Source of the DNA: CAYTZH01 sp964442285
GTDB lineage: Bacteria > Myxococcota_A > UBA9160 > JAFDET01
Assembly: GCA_964442285.1 (NCBI GenBank)
Contig: CAYTZH010000059.1
Coordinates: 1 to 22,086, forward strand
DNA length: 22,086 nt
Direction of reading: 5' to 3'
A model generated the notes under the pieces. That model saw nothing but the letters and a program-made list of their open reading frames with translations, had not been told where the DNA came from and searched no databases. This document shows, in pieces, positions 1 through 7,941 of this stretch. Every line of letters begins with the position of its first letter. The first letter of the stretch is position 1. Position numbers and translations under genes: made by a program.

Positions 1-378
1 CTGGGCGGCGGCGTCGGCGGCGCCCAGCAGCAGGGCCACCCCGGCCAGCGCGCCGAGGCCGAGAGTCCGGCGCCAGGCGCGCAGCCGCAGCACCGCCGGC
101 GCCCGCGGCGCGGGCGACGCAGCCGGCTCCTCGGCGTCCGCGGCGGGCCCCAGTCGGCGCAGCAGCCGCAGCGAGCCGTCGGTCGCGCCGATCAGCAGCT
201 CCTCGCCGTCGACCACCACCAGGTGCAGGCGCTGGCGGGAACCCAGCGGACAGGTCTCGCGCACCCGCAGGCGGCGCCGGCCGGGAAGCGCGCGGCCGAG
301 GCCCGTCCAGGCCAGTCCCGCCCGCAGCAGGATCAGCCCACCGACCATCACCAAGCCCGCACTCAGCCCATCGAACAC
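1..378 (-). CDS. fliO: FliO, flagellar export gate assembly protein (partial; reads in frame into a FliP-like signal peptide)
   Basis: FliO is a small membrane protein that helps assemble the FliP ring of the flagellar type III export gate. The GTG start at 378 is chosen because GGAGGAGGG lies just upstream and the fliN stop is 35 bases away. Residues about 5-25 are a hydrophobic span. They are followed by a basic cytoplasmic stretch (LRVRETCPLG, then HLVVVDGEELLIGATDG) that matches the FliO core. The frame stays open to the window edge. After a proline/alanine linker it enters a second hydrophobic segment (codons about 96-126, VLRLRAWRRTLGLGALAG, ending GAADAAAQ) that looks like the cleavable signal peptide of FliP. 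This is therefore either a FliO-FliP fusion or fliP starting internally at GTG 93 without a visible ribosome site. The identity as FliO rests on context plus a short weak motif. Confidence 0.72.
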   Translation of the reverse strand, partial: MFDGLSAGLVMVGGLILLRAGLAWTGLGRALPGRRRLRVRETCPLGSRQRLHLVVVDGEELLIGATDGSLRLLRRLGPAADAEEPAASPAPRAPAVLRLRAWRRTLGLGALAGVALLLGAADAAAQ

Positions 379-413
379 GGTCCCTCCTCCGTGTCGCGGC
401 GCTCCTCCCGGCG

Positions 414-752
414 TCAGGGCATGCCGGGGTTCGAGCCCACCATCTCCACCAGCCGTACGGCGACGCGCTCGTCCACGACGGTCACCTCGCCACGCGCCAC
501 CAGCCGGCCGTTGATGCGAACGTCGGCCGGCTCGCCCGCCAGTCGATCCAGCTCGATCACCGAGCCCTTCGAGAGCTGGAGCACCTCCTGCACCAGCATC
601 CGCGCGTGACCGATCTCGACGGTCACCTCGAGCGGGACGTCGAGCACCATGCTCAGGGCGGAGCCGGCCGCAGAGGCAACCGCGTCGCGGGCGGTCTCCG
701 CGCCGGGCGTCTCGCTGCCCGGGGCTGCGGCGGGCGGGGTCTCGTCTGCCAT
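414..752 (-). CDS. fliN: FliN, flagellar motor switch protein
   Basis: FliN forms the lower C-ring of the flagellar switch with FliM and helps dock export substrates at the base of the motor. The 112-residue product has an alanine/proline-rich N-terminus (about 1-33) and then a full SpoA domain (about 34-108). That domain has the family hallmarks LDVPLEVTVEIG, LQLSKGSVIELDRLAGEP and VNGR-like DVRINGRLVARGEV, followed by the VDERVAVRLVEMV strand. Length is normal for a short FliN. The ATG at 752 has GGAGAAGG in front and sits 18 bases after the fliM stop, so it belongs to the fliL-fliM-fliN-fliO run. Nothing is odd about it. Confidence 0.95.
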   Translation of the reverse strand: MADETPPAAAPGSETPGAETARDAVASAAGSALSMVLDVPLEVTVEIGHARMLVQEVLQLSKGSVIELDRLAGEPADVRINGRLVARGEVTVVDERVAVRLVEMVGSNPGMP

Positions 753-770
753 CGCCTTCTCCCGAACGCC

Positions 771-1706
771 CTAGAGGCGCTCCAACACCTGCACGGCCAG
801 CCGATCGCCGAGCCGACCCCGCTGGGCGCGAAATTTCGGACGTCCCTCGACCCGCACCAGGAGGCCCTGCTCGTCCGAGGGATCCACGGGAATCACGGCG
901 CCGACCCGGAGGTCGGCCAGCCGCGACAGCGGAAGCCGGGCCGTGCCCAGCTCCACGGCGAGATCCACCGGCATCCCCCGCACCGCCTGCTCCGACTCCG
1001 CAGCCTGGCTCGGGTCGTGGCTGCGGGGCTGGGCGTCGAGGCTCTCGAAGGCCTCGGGGGGCAGCGCCACCCGCACCAGACACACCTCGCCCAGGCCACC
1101 CACCTCGAAGGTCGCCACGAGGCTCGCACTCCGGGCCTCCTCCCGGAGCTGGTCGGGCTCGTGGAGACCGGCGAGCCGCACGGTCGCCGGAACCACGCCC
1201 TTCCAGGTCCGCTGCAGGTCCTCCAGCAGTCCCTCGCAGATCCGCTCGAAGAGGCGCTCCTCGATCCGCGTGTAGCGCCGCGCGGGAACGCCGCCGCGGG
1301 AGGTCCCGGGCGGCGCGCCGAAGACCAGGCCCAGCATGGCGAAGAGGTAGGGCCGGTTGAGGACCATGAAGCCCGTCGCGTTGGGATGGGCGAGGGAGAG
1401 CATGGCCACCCGGTCCGTGCTCTGGAGCAGGTCCGCGAGCTCACCCAGCCGCATCTCCTCCCAGCCCGCGAGTCGGTACACGATGGGGGCCTGGTAGGCG
1501 TTGCTGGCGATCCGGGTCTGGTCCTCGGCGAACTGCTCGAGGAGGCGGCGCAGCCCCGGGTTGTGGCGGCTGCCCCGCCGCCGCGTCTCCTGGGCGGCGG
1601 CGTCCCACGGCTTGCGCTCGCGATCCTCGTCGGCCGTCAGGCTCTCCAACAGCGCCTGGAGCTCCTGGCGCGAGAGGATCGACGCCTCGGCCTTCAGCTC
1701 GCTCAC
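771..1706 (-). CDS. fliM: FliM, flagellar motor switch protein
   Basis: FliM is the C-ring protein that binds phospho-CheY and sets rotation direction together with FliG and FliN. The 311-residue product begins with an ILSRQELQALLESL stretch (about residues 10-23). This matches the N-terminal CheY-binding motif (LSQxEIDALL in the family), so a CheY partner is likely. The middle CheC-like domain spans roughly 45-225 and includes RRYTRIEERLFERI. A SpoA domain fills about 240-310 (VDLAVELGTARLPLSRLADL). The GTG start at 1706 overlaps the fliL stop as GTGA, which indicates translational coupling. The long open frame upstream of this GTG is a shadow of fliL and later genes. Length is slightly below the usual 320-350 residues. 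Confidence 0.95.
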   Translation of the reverse strand: MSELKAEASILSRQELQALLESLTADEDRERKPWDAAAQETRRRGSRHNPGLRRLLEQFAEDQTRIASNAYQAPIVYRLAGWEEMRLGELADLLQSTDRVAMLSLAHPNATGFMVLNRPYLFAMLGLVFGAPPGTSRGGVPARRYTRIEERLFERICEGLLEDLQRTWKGVVPATVRLAGLHEPDQLREEARSASLVATFEVGGLGEVCLVRVALPPEAFESLDAQPRSHDPSQAAESEQAVRGMPVDLAVELGTARLPLSRLADLRVGAVIPVDPSDEQGLLVRVEGRPKFRAQRGRLGDRLAVQVLERL

Positions 1707-2197
1707 TGGACGACGAACTCCGTGAAGAACACCGAGGTGACCTGGCCGTCGTCGAGCAGGCCGTTGATCCGCTCGCGCAGGTCCTCCTTGAGGAGCACCT
1801 TGCCGTCGAAGTCCGTCACGTCGGTGAGCCGCTTGCTGGACAGCAGCACGATCACCGCGTCGCGCACCTGGGCCAGGCGCGCGTCCACCTCGGCCCTGGC
1901 GGTGGCCTCGTCGAGCTCGAGGTCGATCTTCACCTTGAGGTAGCGGGGGTAGTCGTCTCCCGCGATGTTCACGACGAAGGGCTCGAGGGTGAGCACGCGC
2001 TCCCGGTAGGCGGCGGCCTTCTCCTCGGGCGAGGCCTCGGGCATCGCCTCGGCCTCCGCGGCCTCGCTCGGCGCGGAGGGGAGCAGGAAGTAGGCACCCG
2101 CGCCGCCCGCGACCAGCGCCACCAGCACCGCCACCCCCAGGATGACCCAGCTGGGTCCGCCGGCCTTCTCGGCTTCTTCGTTCTTCTCTTCGGCCAC
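1703..2197 (-). CDS. fliL: FliL, flagellar basal body-associated protein
   Basis: FliL is an inner-membrane protein that surrounds the MotAB stator and supports torque at high load. The 164-residue product has a charged cytoplasmic N-terminus (about 1-14), one membrane span (about 16-40, WVILGVAVLVALVAGGAGAY) and an acidic linker. A periplasmic FliL domain follows (about 65-164) with LEPFVVNI, YLKVKIDLEL and the terminal VFFTEFVVQ typical of the family. The GTG at 2197 follows GGGAGGGCGAC. The gene starts 27 bases after the response regulator stop and ends in a GTGA overlap with fliM. The family and length are ordinary. Confidence 0.95.
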   Translation of the reverse strand: MAEEKNEEAEKAGGPSWVILGVAVLVALVAGGAGAYFLLPSAPSEAAEAEAMPEASPEEKAAAYRERVLTLEPFVVNIAGDDYPRYLKVKIDLELDEATARAEVDARLAQVRDAVIVLLSSKRLTDVTDFDGKVLLKEDLRERINGLLDDGQVTSVFFTEFVVQ

Positions 2198-2224
2198 GTC
2201 GCCCTCCCGGTCCGATGCGTCTTG

Positions 2225-3613
<1,389 letters not shown>

Positions 3614-3630
3614 TTCGATCGCCCCCTCTC

Positions 3631-5214
3631 TCAGTCCAACGGCAGCCAGAGCGAGATCCGCGCGCCGCCGAGTCTCGCGTCGCCGATGTCCAGGCCACCC
3701 CGGTGCGCCCGCGCCGTCTGCGCCGCGAGCGCCAGACCCAGACCCGTCCCGCCCGCCCGGCGGCTCTCGAAGGGCGCCATGGCGCGCTCCCGCTCCTCCA
3801 GCGGGATGCCCGGGCCCTCGTCCTCCACCTCGAGCACCACGCCGGGTCGACCGTCGCGCTCCGCCCGGCGTGCCGCGACGGAGACCCGGCCGCCCCCGGG
3901 CATGGCCTGGGCCGCGTTGAGCAGGAGGTTCCAGAGCACCTGCCGCACCCGGTCGGGATCCACGGCGACGCGGGGCAGCGACGGCTCGACGTCCACCGAG
4001 AGGGCGACGCGCTCGACCACGTGGGGATCGCTGCGCACCAGGCGCAGCGTCGAGTCGACCAGCGCGCGCAGGTCCGTGGGCTGGAGCGCCGGCGGGGCCG
4101 GGCGGCTGAAGGCGAGCAGGTCCGCCATCAGCCGGTTCACCCGCCGGCTCTCCTGGAGGACGATGTCGATCAGCTCGCGGTCCTCGTCGCACAGATCGGC
4201 GCCGTCCCGCAGGAGGCTCACGGCGTTGGTGATCGCCGCGAGCGGGTTGCGGACCTCGTGGGCGACGCCTGCGACGAGCTGGACCGTGGGCAGCGAGCCC
4301 GGGCGGGCGTCCGCGTCCGCCGACGGGTCCGCGAGCTCGCGATAGATCTCCGCAGCGCCCCACAGCGCGCCGTCGCGCGTGGTCAGGGGGAACGTGGAGA
4401 CCACGTGTCCCTGCGGCGCGCCGAAGAGGCCCCGGATCTGGCGGGCCCGGGGCGCTCCGCTGGCCAGGGTCTCGGCGGCCGGGCAGGGCGCGGACGCCGT
4501 CTGCCCGCCGCGAGCCGCCAGGCTCCGGCAGTCGAGGCCGCGCGGATCGAGCTCGCCCGCCCCGGCGGCCTCGAGCGCGGCCTGGTTCGCCCGCGTGATC
4601 CGGTGCTCGGTGTCGACGAGCAGGACCGGGTCGGCGAGGGCGTCGAAGAACGAGGACCACAGCGCCAGCTCGCGCTCGAGCGCCCGGCCCGCGAGGCAGC
4701 GATCGATCGCCGCCGCCAGCGGGGGAACCAGCTCGGCCCAGCGATCCGCCGCGAAGGCGCGCAGGCTCGACGAGCGGGGAGCGCGGAGCGCGAGCCAGCC
4801 CCGATGGCGCCCGCGGAGCGAGAGCGGCAGCGCCAGCAGCGCGTCCGGTGTGCCGCCCTGCCCTTCCAGCGCCAGCAGCGCCGGGGCGTCGTCGCGGAGT
4901 CGGGCCTCGCCGCCCGCGAGCCGCTCCGCCAGCGGCCGGCGCTCGCAGGCGGCGGCGTCGGGCCGGGCGACGTGGGCCTCCCGCCGGTCCGGGTCGATCC
5001 ACCACAGCTCGCTGAGCGGCAGCGCGCGGGCCAGGGCGGCGGCGGAGGCGCGGAGGACGCCGACCAGCTCCGACTGACGGTTCAGGCCCTCGAGCAGCCG
5101 GAAGTGGAGGTCGCGGACCGGCGCGGGGCGCGGGCGGACCGCGAGCCGGGTCGCCGGGACCGCGGCGTCGCGCGCGCCGTGCGTCGCCTCCACCTCGCTG
5201 CCGGTACCCGGCAT
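3631..5214 (-). CDS. Soluble GAF/PAS sensor histidine kinase (FlrB/NtrB-like)
   Basis: This kinase should phosphorylate the response regulator encoded immediately after it. About 527 residues, with no clear membrane span, so it is cytoplasmic. Order: GAF-like region (about 40-190), PAS region (about 200-300, FDALADPVLLVDTEHRITRAN), HisKA with the phospho-acceptor H319 in VAHEVRNPLAAI, and HATPase (N-box NLLLNAAQAM, G1 DEGPGIP, G2 GGTGLGLALA). The ATG at 5214 is preferred because a GGGGGGA element precedes it at good spacing. An ATG 15 bases further upstream (5229) has no ribosome site. A sigma28-like promoter and a perfect inverted repeat lie directly upstream. The stimulus is unknown. FlrB of Vibrio is similarly soluble, but the extra GAF domain suggests an additional ligand input. 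Confidence 0.9.
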   Translation of the reverse strand: MPGTGSEVEATHGARDAAVPATRLAVRPRPAPVRDLHFRLLEGLNRQSELVGVLRASAAALARALPLSELWWIDPDRREAHVARPDAAACERRPLAERLAGGEARLRDDAPALLALEGQGGTPDALLALPLSLRGRHRGWLALRAPRSSSLRAFAADRWAELVPPLAAAIDRCLAGRALERELALWSSFFDALADPVLLVDTEHRITRANQAALEAAGAGELDPRGLDCRSLAARGGQTASAPCPAAETLASGAPRARQIRGLFGAPQGHVVSTFPLTTRDGALWGAAEIYRELADPSADADARPGSLPTVQLVAGVAHEVRNPLAAITNAVSLLRDGADLCDEDRELIDIVLQESRRVNRLMADLLAFSRPAPPALQPTDLRALVDSTLRLVRSDPHVVERVALSVDVEPSLPRVAVDPDRVRQVLWNLLLNAAQAMPGGGRVSVAARRAERDGRPGVVLEVEDEGPGIPLEERERAMAPFESRRAGGTGLGLALAAQTARAHRGGLDIGDARLGGARISLWLPLD

Positions 5215-5240
5215 GTTCGTCCCCCCCATCCGTTCAAAGT

Positions 5241-5260
5241 GAAGTGCAAACTTGCACTTC
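5241..5260. promoter_or_regulatory. Perfect 9-bp inverted repeat at the predicted kinase transcription start (candidate operator)
   Basis: The 20 bases GAAGTGCAAACTTGCACTTC consist of two perfectly complementary 9-base arms separated by AC. The element starts one base downstream of the sigma28-like -10 box and covers the expected start site. It could be a repressor operator or fold as a leader hairpin. No run of T follows on the transcribed strand, so it is not a normal terminator. The binding protein is not recognisable. Confidence 0.6.
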
Positions 5261-5287
5261 GAATCGGCAGGGAGGTGGCAGGCTTTA
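5261..5287 (-). promoter_or_regulatory. Sigma28 (FliA)-type promoter for the histidine kinase/response regulator genes
   Basis: Read on the minus strand this is TAAAGCCT, 11 bases, GCCGATTC. The enterobacterial FliA consensus is TAAAGTTT-N11-GCCGATAA. All five TAAAG bases, the exact spacing and GCCGAT are present. It lies in the spacer between the GAF-protein stop (5299) and the kinase start (5214), oriented toward the kinase, with an expected start near 5254 and a leader of about 40 bases. Confidence 0.7.
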
Positions 5288-5298
5288 GCAGTATTTAT

Positions 5299-6234
5299 TC
5301 AGTCTTCCGTAATGAACGGAAGCAAGGCGGGTGGCCCGGCCGCGGGCGGCGGCGCTCCCGCCCGGCAGAGCGCCTCGAGCGCGGCCGCGCACCGGGCGAG
5401 CTCCCCGGCGCGACGAGCGGTGTCGCGCGCCGCCGTGAGGAGCGCATCCGCGCCGACGCCCTCGTCCCGAGGCTCGCCGACCGCCGGGACCGCGAGCGCG
5501 TCCTTCAGGCCGGGATCGGTGTCCGCCAGCTCCGCACCGACGGCGGCCAGCGCCTGCGCCTCCCGGGCCAGACCGGCGATCCCCTCGGAGCCCGGGGAGC
5601 GCGCGCTCTCCAGGGTGGCGTTCAACGCCAGCAACGAGAGCCGATCGGCGAGGGTGCGAGCCGCACCCGACACCGGCACATGACGGTGCTCCATCTCGGG
5701 CCGACACGGCTCCGCCCCCGCGGCGCTCGCCGGCGCGGCCCCTTCCAGGCGCCGACCCAGCGCATCGGCCGCCAGCTGCAGGAGCGCGCCCGCCGCCGCG
5801 CCGAGGCGTCGCGGGCGGCGGCTCCACAGCTCGATCACGCCCACCGGCTCGCCGCCGGACTGCACGGGCTGGGCCAGCACCCGGCGGAAGCCGCACGCCG
5901 CGGCGTGGCGCATCCGCGCGTCCCCCGCGCACTCACGCGGGTCCACGGGCGGAATCCGCGATCCGCTCGTCCAGGCGCGGTCGACCGGGCCCTCGCCCTG
6001 GGCGCGCGGGTCGGTCGGTCCCGCCGGCTCCGGGGCCTCGCCCGCCTCGGCCTCGGGCGAGAGCCGCGCGGTCCCCGGCTCGCGCGCCCACCAGACGGCG
6101 TAGTCCCAGCCCAGGTGCTCGACACAGGTGTCCAGGACGGCGCTCACGCTGCACCGGGACGAGCGCGCCCGATCGAGCCCCTCCAGCAGGGAGGCCACGG
6201 CGTGGACGTCGACCCGCGGCGCGTCAGCCGCCAT
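5299..6234 (-). CDS. GAF-domain protein with a shortened chemoreceptor signalling-tip-like segment
   Basis: A 311-residue soluble protein. Residues about 8-160 read as a GAF sensor domain (VLDTCVEHLGWDYAVWW, GFRRVLAQPVQSGGEPVGVIELWSRRP). Residues about 195-240 contain LSLLALNATLESARSPGSEG followed by IAGLAREAQALA. This resembles the hairpin tip of methyl-accepting chemotaxis proteins (NLLALNAAIEAARAGE, then GFAVVADEVRxLA). The long antiparallel coiled coil, the methylation helices and the membrane spans of a true receptor are missing. ATG 6234 has GGAAGGAGGGG upstream, and the gene overlaps the CheW-like gene by 11 bases, so the two are probably co-translated. A role in feeding a cytoplasmic signal to a CheW-type partner is inferred. 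Confidence 0.7.
   Translation of the reverse strand: MAADAPRVDVHAVASLLEGLDRARSSRCSVSAVLDTCVEHLGWDYAVWWAREPGTARLSPEAEAGEAPEPAGPTDPRAQGEGPVDRAWTSGSRIPPVDPRECAGDARMRHAAACGFRRVLAQPVQSGGEPVGVIELWSRRPRRLGAAAGALLQLAADALGRRLEGAAPASAAGAEPCRPEMEHRHVPVSGAARTLADRLSLLALNATLESARSPGSEGIAGLAREAQALAAVGAELADTDPGLKDALAVPAVGEPRDEGVGADALLTAARDTARRAGELARCAAALEALCRAGAPPPAAGPPALLPFITED
5304..5322. repeat. Perfect 7-bp inverted repeat at the 3' end of the GAF gene
   Basis: CTTCCGT and ACGGAAG are separated by five bases, just inside the final codons of the GAF gene. On the coding (minus) strand it is followed by an A-rich, not T-rich, stretch, so it does not look like an intrinsic terminator. It may be an mRNA 3' hairpin or a second protein-binding site next to the sigma28-like promoter. 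Confidence 0.45.
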
Positions 6235-7012
6235 GGACCCCTCCTTCCGGCGCGAGCCGGCGCCGCAGATCGAGCAGGTCCAGCTCGCCCTCCTCCAGGC
6301 GCACCCGGCCGACCGCCTCGGGACGCGTGCCGCCGCTCCGCACGCGCACGTCCTCGCGGATGCCGAGCACGCGGCGGGGCGTCAGGCGCGTGGACGGCTC
6401 CGGTCCGTACACCTCGAACCCGCAGGCTCCCGCCGCCACCCGCTCGACCTGCGCAGCCGGCAGCGCGACCCGCTCGCCCTCGGCGAGCTCGACCACCAGG
6501 ACCGTCGCCCCGGAGGCGGCGGACGTCCGAACCGCGTCGGCGGATTCCTCCGAGAGGCCCTCGCGGAGGCCATCGGGATCGAGGAGCGCGCAGGCACCGC
6601 CGCCCGCGCGCAGGGCGAGGCCGGCCACCAGCGGATGGGAACGGCATGGCGCCGCCAGCGGACAGGCGGTGACGGCGGTCTCGACGAAGACCTCCTCGGT
6701 CGCGATCGCGAACCGGCCCACCGCGCTCCGCAGCGCCACGAACAGCGCGCCCGCGGCCGGCGCCGGCCGCCCCGAAGGCTCGAGCAGCGGCAGCCAGCGG
6801 TCTCCCCGCCGGACCTGCGGCCGCTCGCCCTCGACGCGCGCATCGCCCCGGAACACCTCCAGCACCGCCCCGAGCTCCACCGCATAGGTCGCGCCGGCGC
6901 AGCGCATCAGCAGATGCGGCCGCGGCGCGCGGGCCTCCCCCCGGCCGCGCCGGGCGACCTCCCCGGGCGCCGGCCAGGCCCCGATCGCGCCGAGCGGAAT
7001 CTCGCCGTCCAT
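6224..7012 (-). CDS. CheW-like coupling protein, probably with two CheW-type domains
   Basis: CheW proteins link chemoreceptors to the CheA kinase. This product of about 262 residues has a first CheW-like domain (about 30-150: LLMRCAGATYAVELGAVLEV, RRGDRWLPLLEPSG, FVALRSAVGRFAIATEEVFV, HPLVAGLALRAGGGACALLD). A second, more degenerate repeat follows (about 165-255: TVLVVELAEGERVALPAAQVERV, PRRVLGIREDVRVRSGG, RLEEGELDLLDLRRRLA). ATG 7012 is chosen because the next in-frame candidates are a TTG with no ribosome site or a GTG inside motB. No strong ribosome site precedes 7012 either. It overlaps the GAF/receptor-tip gene by 11 bases, which suggests the two products work together. No CheA, CheY, CheR or CheB is in the window. 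The second repeat is a tentative call. Confidence 0.72.
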   Translation of the reverse strand: MDGEIPLGAIGAWPAPGEVARRGRGEARAPRPHLLMRCAGATYAVELGAVLEVFRGDARVEGERPQVRRGDRWLPLLEPSGRPAPAAGALFVALRSAVGRFAIATEEVFVETAVTACPLAAPCRSHPLVAGLALRAGGGACALLDPDGLREGLSEESADAVRTSAASGATVLVVELAEGERVALPAAQVERVAAGACGFEVYGPEPSTRLTPRRVLGIREDVRVRSGGTRPEAVGRVRLEEGELDLLDLRRRLAPEGGVHGG

Positions 7013-7077
7013 GCCGAGAGCGTCGCGCAAGCGCGGGGGCCTCGTGCAGGGCGAAACCCGGAGACCGGAGGGTTCTT

Positions 7078-7941
7078 CTACCGGGGGAGGTCGATCGGGG
7101 ATTCCGGATCCGCCCCCGGATCGGCGATGCGGCCGCCCACCTCGGCGGAGAGCGACTCGGCCCGGGCGCCCTTCCACTCCTCGCGGTGGTACACGAACTC
7201 CACCCGGCGGTTCAGGCCGCGGCTCTCGGCGTCCGTGTTGGGCACGAGCGGGCGTTGGTCCGCGTAGCCGGCCGCGCCCAGCCGCGCGGGATCGACGCCG
7301 CCCACGTCCACCAGGTACTCGAGCGCAGCGATGGCGCGGGAGGCGGACAGGTGCCAGTTGTTGGGATGCGCCGCGGAGCGGATGGGGCGGTCGTCCGTGT
7401 GTCCCTCGACCGTGACGCTGTAGGGGAAGGAACGGGTGAGCCGCGCGATCTCATCCAGGAAGACGTGGGACTCCGGCCGCAGCTGCGCCGAGCCGGGCTC
7501 GTAGAGGAGCTCGCCCTTCACGCGAACGGTCACGCCCCGGGCGCCCACCTCGGCCTCGACGACCTTCTCCAGGTTCCGCTCGCTGATCACCTGCTTCAGC
7601 TTCTTCAGCACGGCGCGCTCCTCGGGGCGCTGGGGTGCGGGCCGCGTGGGCACGTCGAGGAGATCGAGCTGATTGCTGGACTCGCGGGTGGACATCTCGA
7701 CGGGGCTCGTGGAGGCCACCTCGTGGTAGCCCGGGTGCCGGTCCTGGGCGCCGAAGGCCTTGCCCATGGAGGCGGCAAGCTTGGCGAACTTGATCTTGTC
7801 CATGTTGGCGAAGCTCAGCAGCAGGACGAAGAACACCAGCAGCAGGCTCATGAGGTCGCCGAAGGTGGCCATCCAGGCCGGAGCGCCGGCTTCGGGCTCC
7901 GGCCCGTCGTCCTCCGGGACCTCGTCGGTCTCTTCGCTCAC
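7078..7941 (-). CDS. motB: MotB/PomB flagellar stator protein
   Basis: MotB anchors the stator to peptidoglycan and carries the ion-binding aspartate. The 287-residue product has an acidic N-terminus and then WMATFGDLMSLLLVFFVLLL with the conserved D29 at the start of the single membrane span. A plug/linker follows, and then an OmpA-type peptidoglycan-binding domain (about 150-255: VEGHTDDRPI, NNWHLSASRAIAALEYL, AGYADQRPLVPN, NRRVEFVY). The N-terminal block, including SFANMDKIKFAKLAASMGKAFGAQ, resembles Vibrio PomB more than Escherichia coli MotB, so sodium coupling is possible but not shown. The GTG at 7941 overlaps the motA stop as GTGA. The open frame upstream of it is a shadow of motA. 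Confidence 0.95.
   Translation of the reverse strand: MSEETDEVPEDDGPEPEAGAPAWMATFGDLMSLLLVFFVLLLSFANMDKIKFAKLAASMGKAFGAQDRHPGYHEVASTSPVEMSTRESSNQLDLLDVPTRPAPQRPEERAVLKKLKQVISERNLEKVVEAEVGARGVTVRVKGELLYEPGSAQLRPESHVFLDEIARLTRSFPYSVTVEGHTDDRPIRSAAHPNNWHLSASRAIAALEYLVDVGGVDPARLGAAGYADQRPLVPNTDAESRGLNRRVEFVYHREEWKGARAESLSAEVGGRIADPGADPESPIDLPR

Noticed and set aside
5276..5290. TGGCAGGCTTTAGCA on the plus strand as a sigma54 -24/-12 promoter
   Set aside because: The GG to GC spacing is one base short, sigma54 promoters need strict spacing, and no plus-strand gene follows.
5304..5322. Hairpin at the end of the GAF gene as an intrinsic terminator
   Set aside because: The stem is only seven bases and is followed by A-rich, not T-rich, sequence on the transcribed strand.
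7013..7177. Extending the CheW-like gene upstream to a GTG inside motB
   Set aside because: The added residues lack CheW similarity and overlap the well-supported motB 3' end by about 100 bases; ATG 7012 after the motB stop fits better.
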